From contig CAIYAN010000121.1 of NCBI GenBank assembly GCA_903924185.1, forward strand, positions 1-7,664: a DNA stretch of 7,664 nt, read 5' to 3'. A program made the translations under genes and the position numbers. This stretch comes from an uncultured Opitutia bacterium (GTDB taxonomy: Bacteria; Verrucomicrobiota; Verrucomicrobiia; Opitutales; UBA953). Below are positions 1-7,213 of the stretch, in pieces. Within the stretch, counting starts at the first letter, position 1; every line of letters starts with the position of its first letter. The notes under the pieces are model-generated. The model searched no databases. It was given only the letters and a program-made list of their open reading frames with translations, and was not told the DNA's origin.

Positions 1-1427
1 CGGAATTGACGCCCTTGGTAGCGGTAGGTGAGGGCTTCGTGGTTAATCCCAAAGAGGTGCATGAGCGTGGCCTGCATGTCGTGGACGTGCATGGAGTCCT
101 TGGTGATGTTCCAGCCAAATTCGTCGGTCTCGCCGTAGACGTGGCCTTTCTTGATGCCCCCACCGGCGAGCCACCAACTGTAGGCTTTGCCGAAGTGGTC
201 GCGGCCCTTGAAGCCTTGGCCTTGTTGGTTCTGGCCAAATGGCGTGCGACCGAATTCGCCGCCCCAGACGACGAGCGTGTCGTCGAGCATACCGCGTTGC
301 TTGAGGTCCTTGACGAGTGCTGCGCTGGGTTGATCGGTATCTTGGCACTGCGCGGCTAGTTGACCAGTGGTGAGGTTGTTGTGCTGATCCCAGCCCGCAT
401 GCATGAGCTGCGTGAAGCGCACGCCACGCTCAGCGAGGCGGCGGGCGATGAGGCAGTTATTCGCAAAAGTGCCTGGGATGAGGACGTCGGGGCCATACAT
501 CTCGAGGACGGCCTTGGGTTCGTTGCGGAAATCCAGCAGGTCAGGCACGGAGGCCTGCATGCGAAACGCCATCTCGTATTGCGAGATACGGGTGTCGATC
601 TCGGGATCGCCGATGGCGCCGAGGTGCTCGCGGTTGAAGGCTTGGACGTCGTCGAGCATCGCGCGGCGCGCGTCGCGGCTGACGCCCGCGGGGTTGCCGA
701 CATAGGGCACGGGATCGCCGGCACCGCGGAAACGCACGCCTTGGTGCTTGCCCGGGAGGAAGCCATTACTCCAGTAATGCTCGAAGAAGAGCTGGCCGCA
801 GGTCTTGGTCTTATCCGACGAGGTCATCACGACGAAGTCTGGGAGGTCCTCGTTCATCGTGCCGAGGCCGTAGGCGAGCCATGCACCCATCGCCGGGCGG
901 CCCGGAATTTGCGAGCCCGTCATGAAGAACGTGACGCCCGGGGCGTGATTCACGGCCTCGGTGTTCATCGAGCGGACGACGCAGAGTTCGTCGGCGATGG
1001 AGCCGATGTGCGGTAACATCGTGCTCATTTCGATCTCACTGGAGCCGTATTTTTTGAAGGGTTTAATCGCCGGCACGCACGGCCACTTGGAGTAGCCGCT
1101 CGACATCGTTGAGAGGCGGGTGTCGCCGCGGACGCTCGCCGGGATATCCTTCCCTGCGAAATCCACCATCTTGGGTTTGTGGTCGTAGAGGTCGATGTGC
1201 GACGGGCCGCCGCCTTGCCAGAGGCAAATCATGCGCTTGGCCTTGGGGGCGAAGTGCGGGAGGGCCGGGAGGCCGCCCTTGGCGGTAGGGCTGGCGGCTG
1301 CAAGGAGGTCGCGCGAGAGGAGCGAGGAGAGGGCGACTGCGCCAATGCCTTGGACGGAAGCGTTGAGGAAACTGCGGCGCGTGAGTCGCGTGCGCCATTC
1401 GGTCGGGGAGAGATGATCGTGGTCCAT
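1..1427 (-). CDS. DUF1501 family protein, Tat-exported, 3' end cut by window edge
   Basis: The minus strand reads open from an ATG at 1427 to the left edge, giving 475 complete codons; family proteins are about this long, so only a few C-terminal residues should be missing. The N-terminus has a twin-arginine signal (R17-R18-S-F-L, then a hydrophobic stretch to about residue 44), so export folded by the Tat system is expected. Family hallmarks visible are QGGGPSHIDLYDHKP (71-85), HAGWDQH (343-349), GGEFGRTP (389-396) and GRDHF (408-412). DUF1501 (PF07394) is related to the alkaline phosphatase/sulfatase superfamily, and these His/Asp/Glu-rich motifs may bind metal (inference). No substrate is known to me. 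The start lies three bases after the stop of the PSD1 gene, so the two are probably co-transcribed and possibly translationally coupled. No Shine-Dalgarno sequence precedes the start. Confidence 0.95.
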   Translation of the reverse strand, partial: MDHDHLSPTEWRTRLTRRSFLNASVQGIGAVALSSLLSRDLLAAASPTAKGGLPALPHFAPKAKRMICLWQGGGPSHIDLYDHKPKMVDFAGKDIPASVRGDTRLSTMSSGYSKWPCVPAIKPFKKYGSSEIEMSTMLPHIGSIADELCVVRSMNTEAVNHAPGVTFFMTGSQIPGRPAMGAWLAYGLGTMNEDLPDFVVMTSSDKTKTCGQLFFEHYWSNGFLPGKHQGVRFRGAGDPVPYVGNPAGVSRDARRAMLDDVQAFNREHLGAIGDPEIDTRISQYEMAFRMQASVPDLLDFRNEPKAVLEMYGPDVLIPGTFANNCLIARRLAERGVRFTQLMHAGWDQHNNLTTGQLAAQCQDTDQPSAALVKDLKQRGMLDDTLVVWGGEFGRTPFGQNQQGQGFKGRDHFGKAYSWWLAGGGIKKGHVYGETDEFGWNITKDSMHVHDMQATLMHLFGINHEALTYRYQGRQF

Positions 1428-1430
1428 GGG

Positions 1431-3944
1431 TCAGTCGCGGGTCTGCGCGGCGTCGAGGTTAAGGAGGGCGAGGCAAGCAGCGGTCAAGGCCGCTTGCTCG
1501 GTATTCTTGAGCGCGGCGTCGCGCTTACTTTCTCCAATGGCCAGCAAGGCGTCGGCGGACTTTGGGTCGTTCGCGTAGACGGTGCGTTGGCGGGCGAGCA
1601 AGTTGCGCAGGAGGGCCTGTTCACGCTCGGTGGGCGGGCGGCTCAGAATCAGTGCGTAGGCACGGGCGAGGCGGGCATCGTCGGTGGACTTTTCCTTACT
1701 CACGCGTTCGGCCAACACGCGGGCGGCCTCGACCCAGGTCGGGTCGTTCAGCATCGTGAGCGCATGCAGTGGCGAGGTCGTCTGCGTCGTCCGCACGCGG
1801 CAAGTCTGGCGCGCAGAGACGTCAAACATATTTACCGGTGCGATGGTACGTCTCCAGAAAGTGTAGACGCTCCGGCGATAAAGGTCTGCGCCCTTGGAGG
1901 TCGGGTAGGTGAAGTCACGTTCCTTGGTGATCGCGAGGCTTTCCCACGGGGCGGGTGGGAGGTAAGGGTAGACGGGCGTGCCGCCGACTTTTTCGTTCAG
2001 CAGGCCACTGCTCGCGAGGGCGACGTCGCGCAGGACCAAGGACGGCAGGCGGAAGCGCGGGGCGTGGGCGAGCAGTTTGTTTTCGGGGTCCTTGGCAAGG
2101 TGCTCGGGCTTGACGTGGCTGGACTGACGGTAGGTACGGCTCGTGACGATGAGCTTCTGCAGGGCCTTGGTCTTCCAGCCGCTTTCCTGGTATTCGACGG
2201 AGAGCCAATCGAGGAGCGCACGGTGAGTAGGGGCGTCGCTTTGCACGCCGAGGTCTTCGGAAGTGCGTACGATGCCTTGGCCAAAGAAGTGCTGCCATTG
2301 GCGGTTCACCTGCACGCGGGCGGTCAGCGGGTGGTTAGGCGTAAAGAGCCACTGCGCTAGTCCGAGGCGGTTGGCGGGAGCCTTCGCGGGTAGTTTCGGC
2401 AGGAAGGCTGGCGTGTTGAACGTGACCTTCTCCTTCTTCGAGAGGTAGGCACCACGGTCGAGAATGTTGGTTTCGCGGGCCGTCGCGTCGCTCATGATCA
2501 TCACGCGGGCGTAATCCTCGGACGACTTGAACTTGGTGGCGGCGGTCTTGGCGTCGTCGATGGCTTTGAAGGCGGGTGATTTCTTCCGGTCGTCGGGGAA
2601 GACGTTCTTGTTATAGTGGGCCACGAGCGTCTTCTGTTGGGCGGCCGTGAGCTTAGCGCCTGGAGCGAGCAGGGCCTTCAGCTTGTCGTCGAGCATGCCT
2701 TTCTTCTCTAAGGGCAAGGCTAGCCATGTTTCGTAGGCTTTGGCCTGGAGGGCCGCACTTTCCTTATTCTTGGTTTCGTAGTCGGCCTCGAGCTTGGCGA
2801 GTTGGATCACCTGTTCCGGCGTGGGGACTTCGAGGAGCGGCTGATCGAGGCGGAAGCGTGAGGGCCCGCCACCGGGGACGCCCCGTTCGGGTGCGTGGTT
2901 GAAGGCGTCGAGTAGGCTGTAATAATCTTTCTGCGTCAGTGGGTCATACTTGTGGTCGTGGCACTGCGCACAGGCTAAGGTCAGGCCAAGCCAAGTCGTC
3001 GACACTGTATCGACGCGGTCAAATAAGCTCACGTAGCGTTGTTCCTCCGCAATATTACCGCCTTCGCCGTTCAGGATGTGGTTGCGGTTGAAGGCGGTCG
3101 CGAGTTTCTGCTCGGAGGTCGCATTGGGCAGGAGGTCGCCCGCTAAGAGTTCGGTGCTGAGCTGGTCGAAGGGTTTGTCGGCGTTCAGCTGTCGCACCAT
3201 CCAGTCGCGCCAGACCCATTGGTAGGTGTCGCCATCCTGCTGGAAGCCGTTGCTGTCGGCGTAGCGGGAAGCGTCGAGCCAGGGTAGCGCCATCCGTTCG
3301 CCGTAGTGGACAGACGCTTGTAGGCGATCGACCTGTTTCTCGTAGGCGTCGGGGCTACGGTCGGCGACGAACGCCGCGGTCTCTTCCGGCGTTGGCGGCA
3401 GGCCAGTCAGGTCGAGAGCTAAGCGGCGGAGGAGGACCTCGCGGGGGGCTTCGGGTGAGAGCGTGAGGCCGGCCTGCTTGAGTCGCTCGGTGACAAAGGC
3501 GTCGATGGGGTGACGTTCGCCCACGGCGGGGAGGGTCGCACGTCGTGGGGCTACGAAAGCCCAATGTTCCTCATAGGGTGCGCCCTCGGCGATCCAGCGC
3601 TTGAGGGTTTCCTTTTGCGCAGCCGTGACTGTGCGGTGCGCCTCGGGTGGCGGCATGACTTCGTCTTCGTCCTTGGAGAAGAGACGCTTCACCAGCTCAC
3701 TGCCGGTGGCGTCCCCAGGAATGAAGGCCTTCTTCTTTAACGCTTCTTCCCGGATGTCTAAGCGCAGTTTAGCCTCGCGCTTATTGGCATCGGGTCCGTG
3801 GCAGTAGAAGCAGTTCTCGGACAAGATTGGACGAATGTCGCGATTGTACTCAAGGGGTGCGGTCTCGGCGGCGGCCACGGCAACGGTCCCTAAAATCCCG
3901 AGGGAGAGGGCGAGGCGACGAAGTAGGGTAGGGCGGACGAACAT
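1431..3944 (-). CDS. PSD1-family protein: planctomycete-type cytochrome c domain (PSCyt1) + PSCyt2 (DUF1549) + PSD1 (DUF1553)
   Basis: This 837-residue protein has a Sec-type signal peptide (about 1-26: basic LLRR, hydrophobic core, AxA before E27). A PSCyt1 heme c domain follows at about 30-125, with C45-F-Y-C48-H49 as the heme site and M97 of VMPPP as a possible distal ligand. PSCyt2/DUF1549 spans about 145-350 and contains the conserved CAQCHDHKYDP (325-335), a second CxxCH. A charged, helix-rich linker (about 375-510) leads to PSD1/DUF1553 (about 525-800; NRQWQHFFGQGIV at 547-559, RTYRQSS at 603-609). It is probably a secreted or periplasmic redox-related protein; its reaction is unknown. 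I chose ATG 3944 over an upstream in-frame TTG at 3962 because it gives a compact signal peptide. It is the first gene of a leftward unit with DUF1501, the usual partner of this family. Confidence 0.95.
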   Translation of the reverse strand: MFVRPTLLRRLALSLGILGTVAVAAAETAPLEYNRDIRPILSENCFYCHGPDANKREAKLRLDIREEALKKKAFIPGDATGSELVKRLFSKDEDEVMPPPEAHRTVTAAQKETLKRWIAEGAPYEEHWAFVAPRRATLPAVGERHPIDAFVTERLKQAGLTLSPEAPREVLLRRLALDLTGLPPTPEETAAFVADRSPDAYEKQVDRLQASVHYGERMALPWLDASRYADSNGFQQDGDTYQWVWRDWMVRQLNADKPFDQLSTELLAGDLLPNATSEQKLATAFNRNHILNGEGGNIAEEQRYVSLFDRVDTVSTTWLGLTLACAQCHDHKYDPLTQKDYYSLLDAFNHAPERGVPGGGPSRFRLDQPLLEVPTPEQVIQLAKLEADYETKNKESAALQAKAYETWLALPLEKKGMLDDKLKALLAPGAKLTAAQQKTLVAHYNKNVFPDDRKKSPAFKAIDDAKTAATKFKSSEDYARVMIMSDATARETNILDRGAYLSKKEKVTFNTPAFLPKLPAKAPANRLGLAQWLFTPNHPLTARVQVNRQWQHFFGQGIVRTSEDLGVQSDAPTHRALLDWLSVEYQESGWKTKALQKLIVTSRTYRQSSHVKPEHLAKDPENKLLAHAPRFRLPSLVLRDVALASSGLLNEKVGGTPVYPYLPPAPWESLAITKERDFTYPTSKGADLYRRSVYTFWRRTIAPVNMFDVSARQTCRVRTTQTTSPLHALTMLNDPTWVEAARVLAERVSKEKSTDDARLARAYALILSRPPTEREQALLRNLLARQRTVYANDPKSADALLAIGESKRDAALKNTEQAALTAACLALLNLDAAQTRD

Positions 3945-4097
3945 GACTGCTGGGGGCGGCAACCGACGGGGTGTCGGCGGGGGTAGGGATATGCAGTTTC
4001 CTAGACCATAGATGACAAGGATTTGTTTCCAGTTTCTGCCTAGTTTCCGTCGCCTTTGGGGTTGCTGAAGAGGCGGGGCCTGTTGTCATTCGTTTAG
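3945..4097. promoter_or_regulatory. Divergent intergenic region between the PSD1 unit and the permease operon
   Basis: This 153-base gap separates two divergently transcribed units and must hold at least part of both promoters. For the leftward unit, the minus strand has TTGTCA at 4018-4013 and CATATC at 3993-3988, but the 19-base spacer is longer than ideal and the -10 match is weak. For the rightward unit I see no convincing sigma70-type pair. A small 5-bp hairpin (CCGAC / GTCGG, 3963-3967 and 3973-3977) lies in the probable leader of the PSD1 gene. No Shine-Dalgarno sequence is present before either start. The boxes are tentative; the region's regulatory role follows from gene orientation alone. 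Confidence 0.3.
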
Positions 4098-5216
4098 GTG
4101 CGCATCCTCGATCGATACATCCTCCGCGAATGGGCCAAGGTCTTCGCCCTGTGCATGGCCAGCTTTTGCGGGCTCTTGCTCGTTTCCGAGGGGTATAATT
4201 GGATTCCAGACTTCCTCGGTTGGGGGTCCACGACCTGGACCATCGTCACTTACCTCGCCTGTAGCCTGGTCGCCAAGGTTTCGGTCCTCATTCCCGTTTC
4301 TTTACTGGTTTCGACAGTTTTTGTGCTGAGCGCCATGAACCGCAATCAGGAGCTGGCCGCCGCCCGTGCCGCGGGCATTGGAATGTGGCGTCTCACGGCT
4401 CCGCTTTGGTGGGTGGGCGTGGTCTTAGCCGCGGCGACGGCTTTACTGAACGCGGTCTGGGTGCCCGATGCCTTGGAGACCCAGCGTAACCTGGTGGAAC
4501 GTGAACGTTTTAATTATATTAAGGCCAAGGGCGATGTCGTGGTCCCGATTAGTCAGGGCGAATTCGTCTCCTTCCAGAATCCGAAGTCCGGGCGTTTCTG
4601 GCTAATCTCACGTCTCGGAATCAACTCCGGCCAAGCCTACGAGGTTTTCGTTTATACTTTTGATGACCGTAACCGCCTGCTGCGCTGCATCGCCGCTCGC
4701 ACCGCCGAATTCAAGAAAGTCGACGGGGTCTGGAAGTGGACCTTTCGCGATGGCCGCGACCAACGTTATGACCCAGTCGCGGGCATGGTCGCCCAGCCGC
4801 ATTTCGATAAGCTGTCGCCGGTAGGCTATGACGACGATCCGGAGGTGATGCTGTTCGCACGCCGGGACCCGAGTGACCTTTCCCTGCGGGAGGTGGCGCG
4901 TTATGTTGATCAAGCGGGGGGGGCGACTTCTGGACGTGGGGCCGCCTATGCCATGCGCTACCATTCAATTCTGTCTAGCCCCGCCATCTGCTTCGTGGTC
5001 ATCGCCGTGGCCATCCCGTTCGCCGTGGTCGGTGGTCGGGTTAACCCCATGGTCGGCGTCGCCAAGACGTTCGGTCTATTCTTAGGTTTCTTTTTCCTGA
5101 GTTCGATTTGTTCCGCCTTCGGTGTCAGCGGTGCCTTGCATCCTGTGGTGGCCGCGTGGCTGCCGACGGTGCTGACGGCCGTCTGGGCGATTCCCAAGTT
5201 ACGCTCGGTCAACTGA
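4098..5216 (+). CDS. LptF/LptG (YjgP/YjgQ) family LPS-export ABC transporter permease
   Basis: The 372-residue product starts at a GTG, and its first residues (RILDRYILREW) match the typical family N-terminus. The topology is that of PF03739: three N-terminal membrane segments (about 13-31, 50-78, 101-121), a large periplasmic beta-jellyroll region (about 125-280) and three C-terminal segments (about 296-311, 324-342, 349-367). The cytoplasmic loop NRNQELAAARAAGIG (81-95) is the conserved coupling segment. LptF and LptG, with the ATPase LptB and LptC, extract LPS from the inner membrane and pass it to the periplasmic bridge. The sequence does not let me choose between LptF and LptG, and no partner permease, lptB or lptC lies nearby. 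The next gene begins one base after the stop, indicating an operon. A run of eight G at 4916-4923 (residues 273-276) lies just before the C-terminal membrane bundle. Confidence 0.93.
   Translation: MRILDRYILREWAKVFALCMASFCGLLLVSEGYNWIPDFLGWGSTTWTIVTYLACSLVAKVSVLIPVSLLVSTVFVLSAMNRNQELAAARAAGIGMWRLTAPLWWVGVVLAAATALLNAVWVPDALETQRNLVERERFNYIKAKGDVVVPISQGEFVSFQNPKSGRFWLISRLGINSGQAYEVFVYTFDDRNRLLRCIAARTAEFKKVDGVWKWTFRDGRDQRYDPVAGMVAQPHFDKLSPVGYDDDPEVMLFARRDPSDLSLREVARYVDQAGGATSGRGAAYAMRYHSILSSPAICFVVIAVAIPFAVVGGRVNPMVGVAKTFGLFLGFFFLSSICSAFGVSGALHPVVAAWLPTVLTAVWAIPKLRSVN
4916..4923 (+). repeat. Eight-G homopolymer tract inside the permease gene
   Basis: Eight consecutive G occur within the permease coding sequence and encode part of A273-G274-G275-A276. 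The frame as given is intact across the tract. A gain or loss of one G would remove the last three membrane segments. Such tracts can slip during replication or be miscounted in sequencing; nothing here shows that this one varies. Confidence 0.95.
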
Positions 5217-5217
5217 C

Positions 5218-6372
5218 ATGCTTCGCGCTATTCGTATCCGTCCGGGTCCTCCGGCACGTTCTCTTCGTGGTCACCCATGGGCCTTCCTCGGTGAGGTCGA
5301 TGTCTCGGGGCCGCCGCCCGTCGATGGCGATTGCGTCGAGCTGACCGACCCGAAGGGCCGTTGCCTCGGTGCCGGCCTTTGGAATGGCAAGTCGCAGATC
5401 GCCTGGCGTCGCTATTCGCGCCGCCCGATCTCACTCGATGGTGCATTGCTCGAGGAGCTCGTGACGGCTGCCGTGCAGCGCCGCGGTGGTAAGCAAGTCT
5501 GCCGCTTAGTCTGGTCCGAGGCCGATAGTTTGCCCGGCCTTGTCGTCGATCGCTATAACGACCTGCTGACTGTGCAGGCCCTGACCTGTGGCATTGACCG
5601 TCGTTTACCGCAGATTCTCGATATTCTGCAGCGCTTACTGAAGCCGCGCGAAATCGTCCTCCGTAATGATGCGGCAACGCGTAAGTTGGAAGGCCTCGAT
5701 CAGCACATCCGCACGGCTTCTGGACAACCGTTGGAGCCCTGCTGGATGGAAGTCGGTGGCGTCCAGGCTTCGGTCGACCTCATGGGCGGCCAGAAGACCG
5801 GGATGTATCTTGACCAGCTCGATCAGCACGCCCGCGTGGCACAATTGGCCAAGGGACGTCGCGTCCTCGATGCATTCTGTAATCAAGGCGGCTTCGGCCT
5901 AGCTTGCGCTAAAGCGGGGGCCACTTCGGTCCTCGGGCTGGACTCTTCGGAGGATGCGATCGTCGCCGCCCGCGCTGCTGCGACGCGTAACGGGCTGAAT
6001 GCCCAGTTCGAAGTCGCCAATGTTTTCGATTGGTTCACCGAACACCGCGAGGCGACCTACGACCTCATCATCCTCGATCCGCCGCCGTTCGCCCGCAGCA
6101 AGGACTCCGTCCCAGGTGCTGTCCGTGGTTACAAGGAGCTTAACCTGCGCGCCCTGCGTCTGCTTTCGCCCGGTGGCATCTTGGCGACGTATTCCTGCTC
6201 GCACCGCGTGACGGAGGAGATGTACCTCGAGCTCATCGAAGACGCGGCGTCCGACGCCCGTCGCGAGGCCGTGGTGCTCGAACGCACGTCGCAGCCCGCC
6301 GATCACCCGGTGCTGTTGAACTTCCCCGAGAGCCGCTACCTCAAGGGCTTCATCATCGAGATTCGGGCTTAA
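5218..6372 (+). CDS. RlmI-like class I SAM-dependent rRNA methyltransferase
   Basis: This 384-residue protein has the three-part architecture of the RlmI (YccW) family, which in E. coli makes m5C1962 in 23S rRNA. An N-terminal PUA-like RNA-binding domain covers about 1-70, a central domain about 75-185, and a Rossmann methyltransferase domain about 190-384. Visible motifs are SEADSLPGLVVDRY (100-113), KTGMYLDQ (193-200; many relatives have KTGFFLDQ), SAM-binding motif I VLDAFCNQGGFG (216-227), motif IV DPPPF (287-291) and SCSHRV (326-331). C327 sits where m5C enzymes carry their catalytic cysteine (inference). The start ATG follows the permease stop by one base, so translation is probably coupled. 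No Shine-Dalgarno sequence is seen. The family assignment is firm; the exact rRNA position modified is not proven, so no symbol is given. Confidence 0.92.
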   Translation: MLRAIRIRPGPPARSLRGHPWAFLGEVDVSGPPPVDGDCVELTDPKGRCLGAGLWNGKSQIAWRRYSRRPISLDGALLEELVTAAVQRRGGKQVCRLVWSEADSLPGLVVDRYNDLLTVQALTCGIDRRLPQILDILQRLLKPREIVLRNDAATRKLEGLDQHIRTASGQPLEPCWMEVGGVQASVDLMGGQKTGMYLDQLDQHARVAQLAKGRRVLDAFCNQGGFGLACAKAGATSVLGLDSSEDAIVAARAAATRNGLNAQFEVANVFDWFTEHREATYDLIILDPPPFARSKDSVPGAVRGYKELNLRALRLLSPGGILATYSCSHRVTEEMYLELIEDAASDARREAVVLERTSQPADHPVLLNFPESRYLKGFIIEIRA

Positions 6373-6403
6373 CTCCCACGTCCGCACCACTTTACTTTCG
6401 ACC

Positions 6404-7006
6404 ATGATCGTCTCCCTCCGCGGTAAACTCATCGAAGCCGGCGTTCTGCGTGTCGTCATCGAGTCTGCGGGTGTCGGTTACGAAGTGAATGTGCCCGTCA
6501 CGACCGCTGAGCGCCTGCCCAAGCTGGGGGCCGAGGTCTTCCTGCTCATTCACCACGTCTTCCGCGAAGATGGCCAAGCCCTCTACGGCTTCGCCATCGC
6601 CGAGGAGCGCGAGTTCTTTAAGCTCCTCGTCGAGAAGGTTTCAGGCGTCGGCCCGAAGATGGCCTTGAACATCTTGAGCCGCCTGTCGTTGCCGATTCTG
6701 CGCGATGCCATCATCCGCGGGGATGTCGCCTTACTATCGCAATGCCCAGGTATCGGCAAGAAGACCGCCGAGCGTCTCGTCATGGAGCTCAAGGATAAGG
6801 TCGGCCTCGAAGCCCCGGGTGCCGTGACGATGGCGGCCGTGGCTTCAGCCGTAGCCGCGCCGACCCCGGCATCCGATGCCGTCTCCGCGCTGGTGGCCTT
6901 GGGCTTCAAGCCCGTCGACGCCGACAAGGGAGTCCGGACGGCCATCGCCAAACTCGGTCCTGGCGCCACGGCCGATCAATTGGTCCGCGCCGCCTTGGGT
7001 CGCTAA
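6404..7006 (+). CDS. ruvA: Holliday junction branch migration protein RuvA
   Basis: The 200-residue product matches RuvA in length and domain order. An N-terminal OB-fold (about 1-62) begins MIVSLRGKL and ends with HHVFREDGQALYGF (50-63). Two helix-hairpin-helix motifs follow: VSGVGPKMALNIL (79-91) and CPGIGKKTAERLVMELKDK (114-132). An Ala/Pro-rich linker (about 135-155) leads to a C-terminal three-helix domain (about 156-200) that in characterised RuvA contacts the RuvB motor. RuvA tetramers bind four-way DNA junctions and load RuvB for branch migration in recombination and repair. The gene lies 31 bases after the methyltransferase in the same direction, so it is probably the last gene of that operon. 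Neither ruvB nor ruvC is in the window. No Shine-Dalgarno sequence precedes ATG 6404. A palindrome begins within seven bases of the stop. Confidence 0.97.
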   Translation: MIVSLRGKLIEAGVLRVVIESAGVGYEVNVPVTTAERLPKLGAEVFLLIHHVFREDGQALYGFAIAEEREFFKLLVEKVSGVGPKMALNILSRLSLPILRDAIIRGDVALLSQCPGIGKKTAERLVMELKDKVGLEAPGAVTMAAVASAVAAPTPASDAVSALVALGFKPVDADKGVRTAIAKLGPGATADQLVRAALGR

Positions 7007-7009
7007 GGG

Positions 7010-7036
7010 TAGGGACAGCACCACGTGCTGTCCTCG
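7010..7036. repeat. REP-like palindrome, unit 1 (possible ruvA terminator)
   Basis: TAGGG at 7010-7014 leads into a perfect 9-bp inverted repeat: GGACAGCAC at 7013-7021, loop CAC, and GTGCTGTCC at 7025-7033. It starts just after the ruvA stop (7006). It could end ruvA transcription, but the bases after the stem (TCGTTCT) are a poor U-tract. The TAGGG lead-in and stem design recur in three more units downstream. Confidence 0.8.
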
Positions 7037-7049
7037 TTCTAACTTGTGG

Positions 7050-7076
7050 TAGGGTTGGCACTGCGTGCCAACCTAG
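7050..7076. repeat. REP-like palindrome, unit 2
   Basis: TAGGG at 7050-7054 leads into a perfect 9-bp inverted repeat: GGTTGGCAC at 7053-7061, loop TGC, and GTGCCAACC at 7065-7073, followed by TAG. Compared with unit 1 the middle of the stem differs on both arms, and the changes keep every pair. The geometry (9-bp stem, 3-nt loop, GCAC/GTGC at the loop end) is unchanged. Confidence 0.8.
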
Positions 7077-7084
7077 CCGCTCTC

Positions 7085-7114
7085 TAGGGTTGGGACGCGG
7101 TCGCGCCCCTACCC
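7085..7114. repeat. REP-like palindrome, unit 3 (divergent)
   Basis: TAGGG at 7085-7089 leads into an imperfect hairpin. GGGACGC (7092-7098) pairs with GCGCCCC (7103-7109) around a GGTC loop with one A-C mismatch. The outer GGGT (7087-7090) pairs with ACCC (7111-7114) across a T-T mismatch. It shares the TAGGG lead-in with the other units but has a different stem core. Confidence 0.65.
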
Positions 7115-7133
7115 GATGTAACCGATGCATAAT

Positions 7134-7213
7134 ACAAAGGGAGACCGGGAGCCGGAATGTTAGCTTGGGACATGAATCCCCAGCCAATCATCGGGTCTCC
7201 GGTTTCCCTTTGT
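7134..7213. repeat. 80-nt near-continuous hairpin element (MITE-like or structured RNA)
   Basis: Bases 7134-7213 fold on themselves in a single register centred between 7173 and 7174. The outer arm 7134-7153 pairs with 7194-7213 at 16 of 20 positions; three of the other four are G-T, which would be wobble pairs in a plus-strand transcript. A symmetric 6x6 region (7154-7159 / 7188-7193) is partly paired. The inner arm 7160-7170 pairs with 7177-7187 at 9 of 11 positions, closing on the loop CATGAA. The ends are ACAAAGGGA and TCCCTTTGT. No clear target-site duplication flanks it and it encodes no protein. It could be a non-autonomous mobile repeat, a bidirectional terminator or a structured RNA. 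Confidence 0.7.

Noticed and set aside
6..1016. Two consecutive plus-strand open frames (6-359 and 360-1016)
   Set aside because: Both are antisense shadows of the DUF1501 coding sequence, which matches its family along its whole length.
1179..2360. 393-codon open frame on the plus strand, antisense to the end of the PSD1 gene and the start of the DUF1501 gene
   Set aside because: It spans two well-supported minus-strand genes and has no recognisable domain. Its Gly/Ala/Val/Arg/Glu-rich composition is expected from the complement of GC-rich codons.
3945..3962. TTG at 3962 as an upstream start for the PSD1 gene
   Set aside because: It would add MPPPAV before a normal signal peptide. The ATG at 3944 gives a better N-terminus, and neither start has a Shine-Dalgarno sequence to favour it.
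3963..3977. 5-bp hairpin upstream of the PSD1 start as a regulatory structure
   Set aside because: Stems this short are common by chance in GC-rich DNA, and nothing else supports it.
5899..6459. 186-codon minus-strand open frame across the methyltransferase/ruvA junction
   Set aside because: It is the complement of the conserved methyltransferase C-terminus and the ruvA start and shows no family motif of its own.
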